64,000 nucleotides of DNA. Origin: Trichopria drosophilae. Its lineage: Eukaryota; Arthropoda; Insecta; Hymenoptera; Diapriidae. Under the pieces are notes generated by a model. It ran no database searches and was not told the origin of the DNA. It saw only the letters and a list, made by a program, of their open reading frames with translations. The translations under genes were made by a program, and so were the position numbers. The DNA is taken from contig CM059582.1 of assembly GCA_030407085.1 (NCBI GenBank), positions 138,317,501-138,381,500 on the forward strand. Reading direction: 5' to 3'. Positions 44,201-55,249 of this stretch are shown piece by piece; positions within the stretch are counted from its first letter, which is position 1, and the number at the start of each line of letters is the position of its first letter.

Positions 44201-47200
44201 ACCGCTTTCACGGATTTCTCAATACGTTCGTTCAAGATGTTAGTGAACAATTTGTATAACGTATTGAGACACGTGATCGGTCTATGGTTTCTCGGATCGG
44301 ACAAGTCTCCCGATTTTGGGATCAGTGTCGTTCGGCCCTCCACCAGCCAGTGCGGAATTATTGTTATTATTATTCCTATTATTATTATTATTATTATTAT
44401 TTTTTGTTATTATTGTTGTTATTGTTATTATTATTATTTTAATAATAACTTTAACAACAACATTGGTTTCTTATGTCGCTCAATCTGTACGAAAAGTGAG
44501 AAATTTTTGCTCAAATCTCTACCAGATCAGCGTGAAACGTCACTGCAACCACGCCCCAAACCATGAGGTAGGTGATTGCAGTGTCAGTCATGAGTCGATT
44601 CCCGTCTGACAGCACCTCAAAAAATGTTAAACAGACAGCATGGTTCGTCTTACATATCGCGAACTGCTGCTTGTAAACAATTCCGAAAAACTGCACGATC
44701 GGGGATCGAACTCACGACCGGCGACCTCGTAGTCCAGTACGCTACCGCCTGAGCTACGAAGCCGGTATTATTATTATTATTATTATTATTGTTGTTGTTA
44801 TTGTTATTGTTATTGTTGTTGTTATTGTTGATTGATTTGTATTGTATTTATTATATTGTATTGTATCATAGTCAGAAGTAATTACTGCAGCTTTTTATAT
44901 CTACATGTCATTCATAAGTCGTTATGAAATTTCTCTTTTTGTAGAATCCGCAAACTATGATGCTCAAGTTACGAAGGAGTTAGATCTTCCGAAACTTGAT
45001 ATGATTCAGTGGTTTTGAGCCCAAGAAATTAATTTCTTAAATTTTCTTTTATATTCTGTTAATTTGTTACATTTACGGTCCAAAAAACAAATATTTCGGG
45101 AGAATAGCCAATATATGTAAAATAGCTCACTTGTATGTATTCAACGAAGTATTTCGAACACTCAGCCTTCTTGATCTTCCGGAATGGAATTTTGGATGCT
45201 TTAAATATCCAAGGGAGTACTAACAATGCTACGGTCTCCGGATCTGTGGGAGAAATATATTTCGTTAGGACGTAATGGAAATAACAGAAGATAACAACTG
45301 ATGTTTTCATGCGTGTTTCTTACCACTTTCAGTCGCGTCTTTCCAAGCGCTTAACAAGTCACGAATCTCCGTTTCTTTTTTAGCTTTCAACTCAGCACAT
45401 TTTAAAATTGATTTGGACAATACAGGCCACTTCTGAAGAAAGTAATCTTTTTCTTTCTCGTGTAATGTTACGAAGTCGTTTATAAGCTGCAAAAGTTTCA
45501 AATACAGAAAAAAATTAACTTTTCATCAAAAACAGAAAGGAGAATACATTTTAAAAGTTGATAGTATTATAATATTATACTTGTGGACATAAGAAAAAGC
45601 AGAGATGGGCATGAGATTAGTCATTTTCGTAAATAATTTAATTGAATGTACAAAATGACCAAAAAACTGCGAAATAAAAAAAAATTATCGTGAATCACTC
45701 ATAAAAGTGAAAAATGAAAAGTCACGAAAGAATGATTATTAAAATAATCCTCCGTATAATAAGATATCACCGGCTACCAACAACCGATGAAAAGTAGTCC
45801 CTCTCGACTTTCATTTTTGAAATTAATTTTTGACTGATAAATTATTTTATTCAAATTCATAACTTATTCTCTGTTTTTAATTGTATTTTTAATATTTTCA
45901 AGTTATGAGTGATTCGCGACTTTTTTAAATCTGTGTCATTATTAATCAAAATTTACCCATCTCTGAGAAGAAAGGAACCTTTTCATCTGTATTCTATGAT
46001 ATTTTTTTATTACCAATATATATCCATTTGGTGTCTTCAGAACTGGTATCGTAGAAAAAATCCGCTCAAAACTCAAATCTTTCATTAGCTCCTTACGAAT
46101 TTTTAACAGGGATCGCCATATGCATAGAGACTCTTCGCTTGAGTCAAGATTCTTCAAACTGTCATAATGGGTATCAGCGACGACTGAAAATGTTATGTAA
46201 AATTTGCATTCAATTGTTAAACAGTCATATAAGTAAAACGTCGATGTCGAAATAATATCTTAAAATAAATGAGTGCGAAGATGGTCTTCATACAAGTCTG
46301 CATCATAAAAATATTCTACATTTTCCAATTATATTTAGATATAGTAATTTGTGAGTATTTTAATTATAAATTTTGAATCGATGAAATGAAATGGTTCTCA
46401 TGTAGAAATCAACATTCTTAAAATTTTGGTTTATCATATGAAATATTAATTAGCAATTAAGTTAATTAAGAAGCATTATATATCCTTTTAAGTAAAAATT
46501 GTATTTAACAGACAAAGTCGTGCTTAAGAGAGCTTTGGACGGAAACCTTAATCTTACCTGATGACGAAAGATGCTTGCTTTCCTGTTCGTTGATTATATT
46601 TAGTTCGATCGCCAATGATCTAGTTGTCATGTACTTCATGTACAAAAAACCTCGTGCATTGGAATGCTTAACACTTGGTGTGTAATAAGCCAACTTATGG
46701 GAATCTTCTTTCGGAAAACATTGAACGATACTGGTTCTGAGTTCCAAAAATCTATCTCTTTTAATTCTGAAAAAGTATAAGCAATTCATTAATTCTGTAT
46801 TCATTAATGAATTTTTTCTTTATAGAGTAAGAACTAGATTACATCTCTGAATGAGTGAATTTCCCTACCTAAGGTAGTTGTAATGTGATTAATAATTGTG
46901 TTTTATCTTTATTTCAGTAAAGTCCCGTTAATTGTTGACAAAGGTCTTTGATATTATTTAGAAGATCATATGTATCGGTTATAATTATCTTAACTGAGTC
47001 CGAATATGGAAAAATCGAATCGTTCACATTTTAATTTTCTACTGTTCACCCATGCCGGTATACATTACTACCTTATCGGCTAAGCCCTTCAGAATCCACA
47101 TAAGGGGTTTTTATTTAATTTTTGAGAAAGTAAGGGGCTTCTAAAGTCATCCGGTAAAACATATTTGGATTTACCGAGAATCCTTCTTTGCCGATTGATC

Positions 47201-50200
47201 TTTTACCTTAAAAGTAAGTATGAAAACTATTCTCAACACTGTCTTAACATTTCAGGACCATTACTGCAATATGATGAACAGTTTCGGATTACTTTGTTCG
47301 GCCAAATTAAAAAAAAGGGGGGAATTAAAGTACGCTAGTGATGGGCCAAAGTAATCGATACTTTGGGTATCGATTGCATTCTGCCCATCACTAAAGTACG
47401 CCGGAGTCACGCTGTTTTAAAATTTTGTCCCTTCGGTATTTTGATTTTCGGAACTTAAAGGTCGAGCCCTTAAGAGGCCCATTGAAATGAAAAAACCTAC
47501 ATTAAACGGAGAGAACAGTGCAATAACTTACGTCACCGACTGTGACATCTCGTAGTCTATTATGAGTTGCGCAATTTTCGGCCGATATTTTGCAAAAATG
47601 TTGTCATCATTGAGTTTTACGTAATTATCATAAGCAGCGAATATCAATTCTCCTCTGTAGAAACTGTTTTTTATAATTTGGTACACCAAATTTTTTTCTC
47701 GCTCATTGGAAGTACCTTCAGTTAGGAATTAACCAAATAAAGAAAGTTTAATTAACAGAATGAATAAACACTAGTTTACATGACACAATACAGTAGAGGG
47801 TGAAAAAGCTACTTTTAACTTTCAACTCTAATTTTTAATTTAAAATCTTTTTCAATTCAAACTCAGTTTATGAGCTTAAAATCTCTGTGGAACATTGTTC
47901 GTAGAGATTACAAGAGGACTGAGCCATAGGCGTTCAATGAAACTACAGCCCTCCCCCTCTAATTGTCCACTAGGCGGGACCGAACTTCCCCTCACGGCTC
48001 TATAATTGTCCGCTTGCCTTTACCTCCCCTACTTCCCCTTCTCTTCACATTTATGTATGTATGTGTGTATGTATGAAACCCATGAAACCGGAGGCAGCGC
48101 ATGCGCACACATGTGTGTGTGTGTTTTCTTATAGTGAACCGGTGAAGTTGGTGGGGCAACTCTGACACCGCCATCTTGGCCAATTATAGAATCTTTCGCA
48201 GGGTCGATTACAGGGGAAGACAATTACATTGGAGACAATTAGAGAAGGATGAATGTACTGCAAATGGCTTTTTTACACCACCTGGTGGTATAAAAAAGCC
48301 ATTTTACAGTATGGACAAGAAAAGTTAACTTCAAAAATAAGCTTCATATGTTAAGTACACTTTACTCTTAATGAACAAAGTCTTATTTTTATTTTCAGAT
48401 CATTAGAATGAGTTATGTTGTGCAGGGCAATTACAAAGTAAATATTACAAAAAGACCATGACACTATACGTACAATAGTCAAAGTAGGATCTTAAGTTTG
48501 CGTATTAGCTGATGGAGTTATATTCTAAATAGGTGATAAAATAGTTCAATAATTTCAATATAACATCCAAATGGCCTTTTCACCCCATTCTACCCTAAAC
48601 ACAAAAATTTTTAGTATTATGTGAGATAATAAAACAAATGTACTTTGTGATCTCGACGGTTGTGCATGGTGACTGTGTACAGTTTGCAGTGGACTATTCT
48701 CAACATCGACAACCTCCAACTGCGATTTGGGAGGGAGTACGGCATTGTTGGAAGGTATATTACAGTGTGCAACAACGTTCGATAGTCCGCTGGCAATATC
48801 CAGCTTTTGTCTTTTTGAACCATTGGATGAAGAAGAAAAGTCGAATAATTCATGGCTTATGAGATGTGATACATCAGGATTGACATTCATATGTGGATGG
48901 TGAGGAATTACATGCTGGAGATTTTGAGGGTGCGATGAATACGGATGTTGAAACCCATTCTGATAATTTGGCACAACCATGTAATGAGGCGGAATGTTTA
49001 CTGAAAAATTAACGAAAAAATGATTTAAATGAAAAAGTAGTTATACAAAAGTAAAGAAAATAATTTTGATACAGTTTGTGGATCTTAACTGTCTCAGCCA
49101 GACATTTCTGTATGATTTTAAACTTAGGAAAAATACTGACACGAATATTAACAAATGGAATTTAAATTTAAACAAAACTCAAAGAAATCGAATTGGTAAT
49201 ATGAGTTGCCACAATGGCTGTATGGGTTAACATGGTCCTCCTCACAAATAACACATCTTGAAAAAGCATATTTATTAACATTAAATGAAAAATGATTATA
49301 TTGTTGGAATCACTGGTATTGTGGAAGAACGAATCATTTTTTTATGAGATTACCAAAAAACAGGTAAAAAATAACAAAAAATTGTATTTTGCGAGCAAAA
49401 AATTTAAAAGTTTATTTGAAAGAATAATGTCTTCACTTTCACCATACATATCGATGGGTCCTAACAGAATAACCGTATCTTTTACGTGACAATGGAAAAC
49501 GATGTATTTTTTGCGTTACGATAATAAACATCGCAACTAAAAATTTAACTGCTTTTGAATATTGAAGGTTACATGACTTTCAGGGTTAAGAATGAACTAC
49601 TAGATATCACGCCTAGAGGAAAAATATTTAATAACACTTCCAAGAATGTACATTATATTATTAATGATATTGTTGACGAGGCCAAATATCATTGTTGTTG
49701 AAAAAAATTGAAACATGCGAAAATAATTTGTTAAACAACTTTTGTTAAATGATCAAAATTTTCTGCTTGTCACCTTCATAAAAATTTTTAAAAATGAATG
49801 GATTCTAGTATATATTTGTATAAATTGAGATTTTTATATTAATTAATATAATACACTGTAAATTTGTTGGACTGAAACTCTTAATCCATATAGGACTGAA
49901 ACACATAACCAATCCCTTAGGACTGAAAATTAAGTCCTATGGATTTAATTGGTTCAGTCCAATACTTGGGATGCAGAAATTTCAGTCCAATGACTGGGGT
50001 GGTTTAACAACTCAGTCCAACTCGGGTGAAAATATATTCGATAAAGTGCGAATATATATAAATGAAATAAATCACACGAAGCCTAGTTATTGGAAAAGAA
50101 ATAATAGGCATTAAATGTATGTAAGTAAGAGTGTGTATTCAAATTTTGTTTTATTTTAAACAGTTAGTCAAAAAAACAAAATTTGAGGTTAACCGATCAA

Positions 50201-53200
50201 ATCTAAAACCAAAACAAAGTCTAGTCTTCGAGTAGGAATAAATATTAAAACAAAATGATGAAATATAAATTGCGGTATTTGGACAAAATCTGCTGAAGTT
50301 TGACAGAATCTGGTAAACAGACGTTTAAAAAATCTACACACCACTAGATATGCTTATAGACATAACCATAAAACAAATCGATTATTATTAATAAACACAT
50401 TAATAAACTGTAGTACTGTATATAATTATTCCAAATCATGCCGGATGAACACAAGTTTGACAAAATAACACATGTAAAGAAAGGTTAGGACACAGAAAGC
50501 TAAACAACCATGTTTGCATCTTTATACGCTGGAACTTATTAAATTTTGTTTGTTCGGTGATTCAGACAAAAATACAATTTTGGCTGAAATTTGAGATATG
50601 GATATGTTATTAACAAGATTTTAAACTCCCAGGTAGAAAATCGGTCGGGCAGAACTAGATTGGTTTAAATTAAACCAGTTCCTGGGCAGTCAATTTCAGG
50701 TAAAACTTTCCAGTAATTCATTTCTAGTTGTTGGACAGTAACCGGCAAGTTATACTATAATTTAATGCATACAAAAACTGCACAAAATCTAGCCGGTTAA
50801 ATCAGGCTAACGCAGGCCGAATAACTGCAACGAATGAATTAATTCTCATCTAAACCGAATTATGATTAAAGTACGAGGGCATACTTTTAAAAATAATCAT
50901 AAATTCTGTTACAACTTTACACCGAGTGTGAAGTTTTGAGGTTAACCTACTTCAAATGGATATGGTTTGATCTTACAGACTAGGAGAAATTTGTTTCAAA
51001 TTGATTGGTTGAAGTTATCGTATTGAAAACTTCAAAATAAAATAACAAGAATTTTAAGTACGACTCCGCTGTTTGCACATTTCTGCAAAAAGTGTCAATG
51101 TAAGTTGGTACTAACTATTCATCGTTAGGTTCTGTTTAAACAGATATTTTAAAACTACATGCGATGTAAAATATCACAAGTGAATCAATTGGATAATGAA
51201 ACTGTAAGTACGTTCCTTTCGCTTTAATAGGTATAGAAATTGTTTGGCTCCATGCTAAGGCCAAAAATGTAAATATTGCCATAAATTACTCCATAACCAT
51301 ACTTCTGAATACCTTTTGATCTTACAAACTAGGAGAAATTTGTTTCAAATTAATTGGTTGAAGTTATCGTATTGAAAACTTCAAAACAAAATAATAAGAA
51401 TTTTAAGTGCGAGTCCGCTGTTTGCACATTTCTGATATTTGACATCACATGTAGTTTTAAAATATCTGTTTAAAGAGAAGATAATGATAAATAGTTAGTA
51501 CTATCTATTATCATTAACTATTTATCATTAACTTCTGTTTAAACAGATATTTTAAAACTACATGTGATGTAAAATATCAGAAATGTGCAAACAGCGGACT
51601 CGTACTTAAAATTCTTATTATTTTGTTTCGAAGTTTTCAATACGATAACATCAACCAATTAATTTGAAACAAATTTTTCCTAGTTTGTAAGATCAAAAGG
51701 TATTCAGAAATATGGTTATGGACTAATTTAAGGCAATATTTACATTTTTGGCCTTAGCATCGAGGCAGACAATTTTTACCTGTTAAAGCGAAAGGTACAT
51801 ACTTACAGTTTCATAATGCAATTGATTCATTTGTGATATTTTACATCACATGTAGTTTTGAAATATCTGTTTAAACAGATGTTAATGATAAGTAGTTACC
51901 ACCAACTTACATTGACACTTTTTGCAGAAATGTGCAAACAGAGGTGTCGTGCTTAAAATTCTTATTATTTTGTTTTGAAGTTTTTAACATGATAACTTCA
52001 ACCGATTAATTTGAAACAAATTTCTTCTAGTTTGTGAAATCAAAACGTTTCCAGAAATATGGTTATGGACTAATTTAAGACAATATTTACATTATTGGCC
52101 TGAGCATGGAGCCAAACAATTTCTACCAATTAAAGCGAAAGGAACGTACTTACAGTTTCATTATCCAATTGATTCATTTGTGATATTTTACTTCACTTGT
52201 AGTTTTAAAATATCTGTTTAAACAGAACTTAATGGTGAATAGTTAGTACCAACTTACATTGACACTTTTTGCAGAAATATGTAAACAGCGGAGTCGTGCT
52301 TAAAATTATTGAACTGTACGGGTCGAGAATCTAGCTAGAGCAGTTGTCAAAATATGTAGTCTTATAAAACTAGACTGGTACTAGCTATTAACTGCACAGT
52401 ATCATATATCGGAGCACTAGACGAATTTTGTATCCCATGACTGCCAGGAAACTGGCCAGTTTCGCTGGCTAGCGCCCGATTATTGTCAATTTCACCAGCG
52501 TTTTGTATAAACTTTTTCACTACCTTAAAAGCAACTGTTTGACATAAAACTACTTGGAATAGTTTCAGAAGAGCAAAATCTATCAAGTTTCATGGTTATA
52601 TTTTAATTTTTAGCATAATTTCCATATTTATCTGATTTAAACAAACCTGATAAAAAACAGTTGCTTGGTATACAATGATGCTGAAAATTCTAATATAACC
52701 ATTAAGCTTGGTAGATTTTGCTCTTCTGAAACTATTCCAAGTAGTTTTATGTCAAACAGTTGCTTTTAAGGTAGTGCAAAAGATAATACAACGCGTCTAC
52801 TAAAAGTGACATATAACCAATTTATAAGCCGTCAAATTTTTAGTTACGATGTTTCCAATCGTAACGCTAAAGATACGGGTATTCTGTTAGGATCCATCGA
52901 TATGAAATACATTCTTTTTAAATATTTGAAAATCTTTTCGATGTGGCATTGAAGAGTCTTATTCTCGTTAATACAAACAGTCATAAAAATATACTAGTTT
53001 CCCACCAATTTCATAAACCATGACAAAGCAAAATATATAGTATTACATAGAAGTTAAAAAGAAAAGTTAAATTTGAAGAAAAATATCATCTTAATTTGAA
53101 GATGCTATGTGACTAAATGTACTGTTAAAAGTCACTATATATTATATAGTTGCCAACGTAAATTAAATTAATCTGTAATTAAACACAAAAACTTGTGTCT

Positions 53201-53380
53201 ATATTTATGAGAACGGCTTTACACCATATTCGTACCTAAGACATAATAGTCTTATAACTAGCGTAGTCAAAATACACAGATTTTTTTACCAAAAAAAGGA
53301 TTGTTTGGAGGTGAAGGATCAGCAGGAGCACCCATCTGATTAGAACTTTCTGTCACTACGTCGTGCCGATGAGGTATCAT
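41229..53380 (-). CDS. Eight-exon gene, predicted 571-residue protein of unknown function
   Basis: Exons on the minus strand: 53380-53290 (ATG at 53380), 49000-48644, 47715-47532, 46766-46558, 46183-45957, 45486-45324, 45243-45131 and 41600-41229 (stop). All seven introns have GT and AG ends, mostly good (GTAAGT, GTAAGA, GTGAGC; the GTACAT donor at 48643 and the AACTGAAG acceptor at 47716 are weaker). Reading phase is kept at every junction, and the summed length is 1716 nt, exactly 572 codons. The N-terminus is Pro/His/Asn-rich with a basic 'NGSKRQKLD' that could be a nuclear signal. The C-terminal part ('FVAIQNDVIYQLHTPTEAVD', 'VWQFVEISCYGI') resembles proteins often found next to Transposase_21-like genes. 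It may be a transposon accessory gene or a domesticated one. An R4/Dong LINE and a SINE sit in the last intron without breaking exons. Confidence 0.65.
41955..44357 (-). mobile_element. R4/Dong-like LINE (copy 2), 5'-truncated
   Basis: Lies in the last intron of the eight-exon gene. The 5' truncation at 44357 abuts ATT repeats, and the 3' end is followed by an A run on the minus strand (41958-41975). A hairpin, CTGTAACCACT with AGTGGTTACAG (42196-42239), lies where the ORF ends. It shares RT sequence with copy 1 at 11.9-13.9 kb. Confidence 0.8.
42229..44343 (-). pseudogene. R4/Dong-like RT plus restriction-like endonuclease
   Basis: A single frame of 705 codons is interrupted by just one TGA (43252-43254). 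RT motifs in order: 'TLIPKSGDLSDPRNHRPITC', 'IAWLDYMKAYDSTSHE', 'YQGDSLSPLLFCISL' and 'FYMDDLKLYA' (near residue 180). Downstream is a CCHC-like finger 'CRLCRCHAETLMHLLAACP' near 508, then the nuclease core 'KPDIVLVDFDDKSIFVIEFS' near 595-615, which fits the PD...E/DxK pattern of restriction-like LINE nucleases. 5' truncation removed the N-terminal part, and the rest is strikingly well preserved. Confidence 0.8.
44357..44460. repeat. (ATT)n/(GTT)n simple repeat between LINE and SINE
   Basis: About 100 bp of ATT, GTT and TAA units. On the minus strand it acts as the SINE tail and as the LINE 5' flank. Confidence 0.75.
44461..44766 (-). mobile_element. tRNA-derived SINE with LINE-like 3' hairpin
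   Basis: Minus-strand head at 44766: GGCTTCGTAGCTCAGGCGGT (A box), then an anticodon-like CTGGACTACGAGG and GAGTTCGATCCCC (B box). The acceptor stem does not pair, so it is a SINE, not a tRNA. Its 3' part (about 44533-44578) has a CACTGCAA.../...TTGCAGTG hairpin whose loop resembles that of the neighbouring R4/Dong LINE (42196-42239). It is flanked on both sides by (AAT)n. Confidence 0.65.
47336..47393. mobile_element. 58-bp hAT-type mini-MITE with 8-bp target duplication
   Basis: TAGTGATGGGC and GCCCATCACTA form perfect 11-bp inverted ends. AAGTACGC occurs exactly at 47328-47335 and 47394-47401, an 8-bp duplication as made by hAT transposases. It sits in an intron of the eight-exon gene. 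Confidence 0.85.
48256..48311. repeat. 56-bp near-perfect palindrome
   Basis: TACTGCAAATGGCTTTTTTA with its inverse TAAAAAAGCCATTTTACAGTA and a central ACCACCTGGTGGT. It can form a cruciform or RNA hairpin. Likely a tiny MITE in an intron of the eight-exon gene. Confidence 0.7.
49854..50035. mobile_element. CACTG-ended MITE with inverted GGACTGAA repeats
   Basis: Starts CACTGTAAATTTGTTGGACTG. GGACTGAA occurs at 49869, 49893 and 49920, then inverted as TTCAGTCC/CTCAGTCC near 49953, 49981 and 50011. CACTG ends plus subterminal repeats suggest a CACTA/Chapaev-type non-autonomous element. Lies in the first intron of the eight-exon gene. Confidence 0.5.
50945..52310. repeat. Giant palindrome of about 370-bp units, centre near 51505
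   Basis: Left of the centre, two related units run forward (from about 50950 and 51310); right of it, two or three run inverted (to about 51660, 52050 and 52310). Shared words include TTTGATCTTACAAACTAGGAGAAA, CTGTTTGCACATTTCTG and CTGTTTAAACAGATATTTTAAAA. No coding capacity. Confidence 0.75.
52522..52775. repeat. 250-bp palindrome with 80-bp arms
   Basis: 52522-52598 (from ACCTTAAAAGCAACTGTTTG) recurs inverted at 52695-52775. An AT-rich loop lies between. Confidence 0.7.
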
Positions 53381-53889
53381 GACACTATTTACATGAAAAT
53401 ATATCCTTACAATGAATATAATTTTGTGTCATAGTGCGTATAAAATTCGAGTTTACGCCTCGAATTTGTTACTCGAAAGTTTAGGAAATGTGACAGATTA
53501 TTTTACGCCCGCAAATTCGTGCGTAAAATTGAATTTTACGCGCATTACGAAATATTTATTTTAATATTTGCAATTGTATGGTGTTATGAAGGTTCGTAAA
53601 ATGTTATGTTATATCCAATGGTTCAAATGTGAAACTTACGTTATATCTATTGAAGGCAGACGAAATTCAAGTCTTCTATAACTACCATCTAATTATCTTT
53701 TAAAGAGGTGGTCGTACTGAAAAAATACAAATTATTTGATTTTTTATGCTATATATTAAGTTATATATTAAGTTTGCTCGTACTTACTGATTCAATACTT
53801 TATGTATTTTCGAAATTTACTAGTCTCGTAAGCACGCACGTGTTTTCAGCGGTTCCACTTTCTAATATATATGTACATTATGTAAACAA

Positions 53890-54130
53890 AACATGTGTAT
53901 GGTCATGGCGCACCAGTCGCGGCGCCGATCGAACGCCATTGGTTGGAATAAACCGATTTCACGTCATGACGATGATAGCGGAAAGGCCCGAGCCGAACCG
54001 AATCGCGGCGTCTCGATTTTCCTTACGTTTTGCTAGGAACGTCGAGACGTGGGCTTCAGATGAAATTCCCAAACACACCACATGATTCCTCGCAGCGCTG
54101 CGTTGGTAAATTCGAGTTGTTTCGCGGTCA
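53890..54130 (-). promoter_or_regulatory. CpG-rich segment upstream of the eight-exon gene
   Basis: A sharp rise in GC and CpG about 500 bp upstream of the predicted ATG (minus strand). It contains CCAACCAAT (minus strand, near 53938) and a CGTCATGACG palindrome near 53963. A promoter is possible; a transposon fragment is the alternative, since similar GC patches sit inside other repeats here. Confidence 0.3.
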
Positions 54131-54348
54131 ACGCCAATCTAACGTATAACTACTGAACATCTAGGCACAGAGTCCCGAAATTTTTTTCCGTGTATACATA
54201 CCTCTTTTAGTGTAGGACACTGGTAAAAAAGTGTTCTACACTTCATTCCCAAAAGGAAAAAATTTGGATTAGGTTGTTACTAATAAAAAGAGTATTGTCG
54301 TGGAATCGACAACTTACGAGCATAGGACTGGGAAAACAAACCACTAAA

Positions 54349-54800
54349 GGACCCCGCACAAACCTTATGGGAAGTGGCCCTCGGTTAAATTCGCTGAAAC
54401 CGATGTATGTTGTAGCCTTCGGTGTTCTGAAGAAAAGTGTCCATGGCCACAAAGCTGGAAAATCAATAGTTTTTCCTACACGTACGTTCAAAGTACAGCG
54501 CGACCTGCCTTAAAAACGGGAATGTCATTATTTGTTCTCAGCATTCAACGCTATGATTTTTAATGTAATTGGCCTGGAAAAATTTTGCAAAGACCATTTC
54601 CGAAAGCTCGAAGCCTCCTCTTTCAGATGCCGTTGAAAAAATTAACCTACGAAGCGCTATAAAAAAGTTATAGACCATTTTTCGAAAAAAAAATACGGAT
54701 TTTTAGCGATTTTTTTTCAATTCGTCGTTGTTAAATTGAAAATACTTTGCTAGAATCTCCTTACTACGACAAAAGGTAGCATGTATAATTGATGTAACTT
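54349..54800 (+). repeat. Left inverted terminal repeat of the 8.5-kb element
   Basis: Pairs with 62405-62854. Shared words include GGGAAGTGGCCCTCGGTTAAA, GCTGGAAAATCAATAGTTTTT and ACTACGACAAAAGGTAGCATG. Confidence 0.85.
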
Positions 54801-54904
54801 GATGTATTCTTTGTTTTGTATACCGCTCGTATTAATGTATAAAAGAAAAAGTTCGAAATTCTTTCTACCGCTGCCATTAGCGCTATCCAACATGTACCCC
54901 GTGG

Positions 54905-54906
<2 letters not shown>

Positions 54907-54952
<46 letters not shown>
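54907..54952 (+). repeat. (GT)n at the 3' junction of the R1-type LINE
   Basis: About 22 GT units ending directly at the LINE 3' end; (AC)n on the LINE sense strand. Confidence 0.9.
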
Positions 54953-54956
<4 letters not shown>

Positions 54957-55249
54957 CGAAGCGACGATGGAAAGCTCTACCAGCCATCCCTGCCAGCCGG
55001 TACCAGCAGGAGTGCGGGGCTCCCACCCGCTAAAACCACCTCCGCTCAGTCTGTGATTCCCCCCTCGGAAACCGCCGCAAGGCATTACTTCGAGGGGGGC
55101 AGTCTTTGCCTCAGTAGGCCCTCCGCCGATGTTTTGGCTCTTCAAGTCTGGGCGATGTTGTTGCCTCTTCCGTCTTCTTCTCTTCTGATGGCATTCAGCC
55201 TATCGATGATGGAGGTGGTGATGATGACCACCGCGTCCCATCCCTCCTG

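Noticed and set aside
44690..44766. tRNA gene on the minus strand
   Set aside because: A and B boxes are present but the acceptor stem does not pair and the unit continues into a SINE body with AAT repeats.
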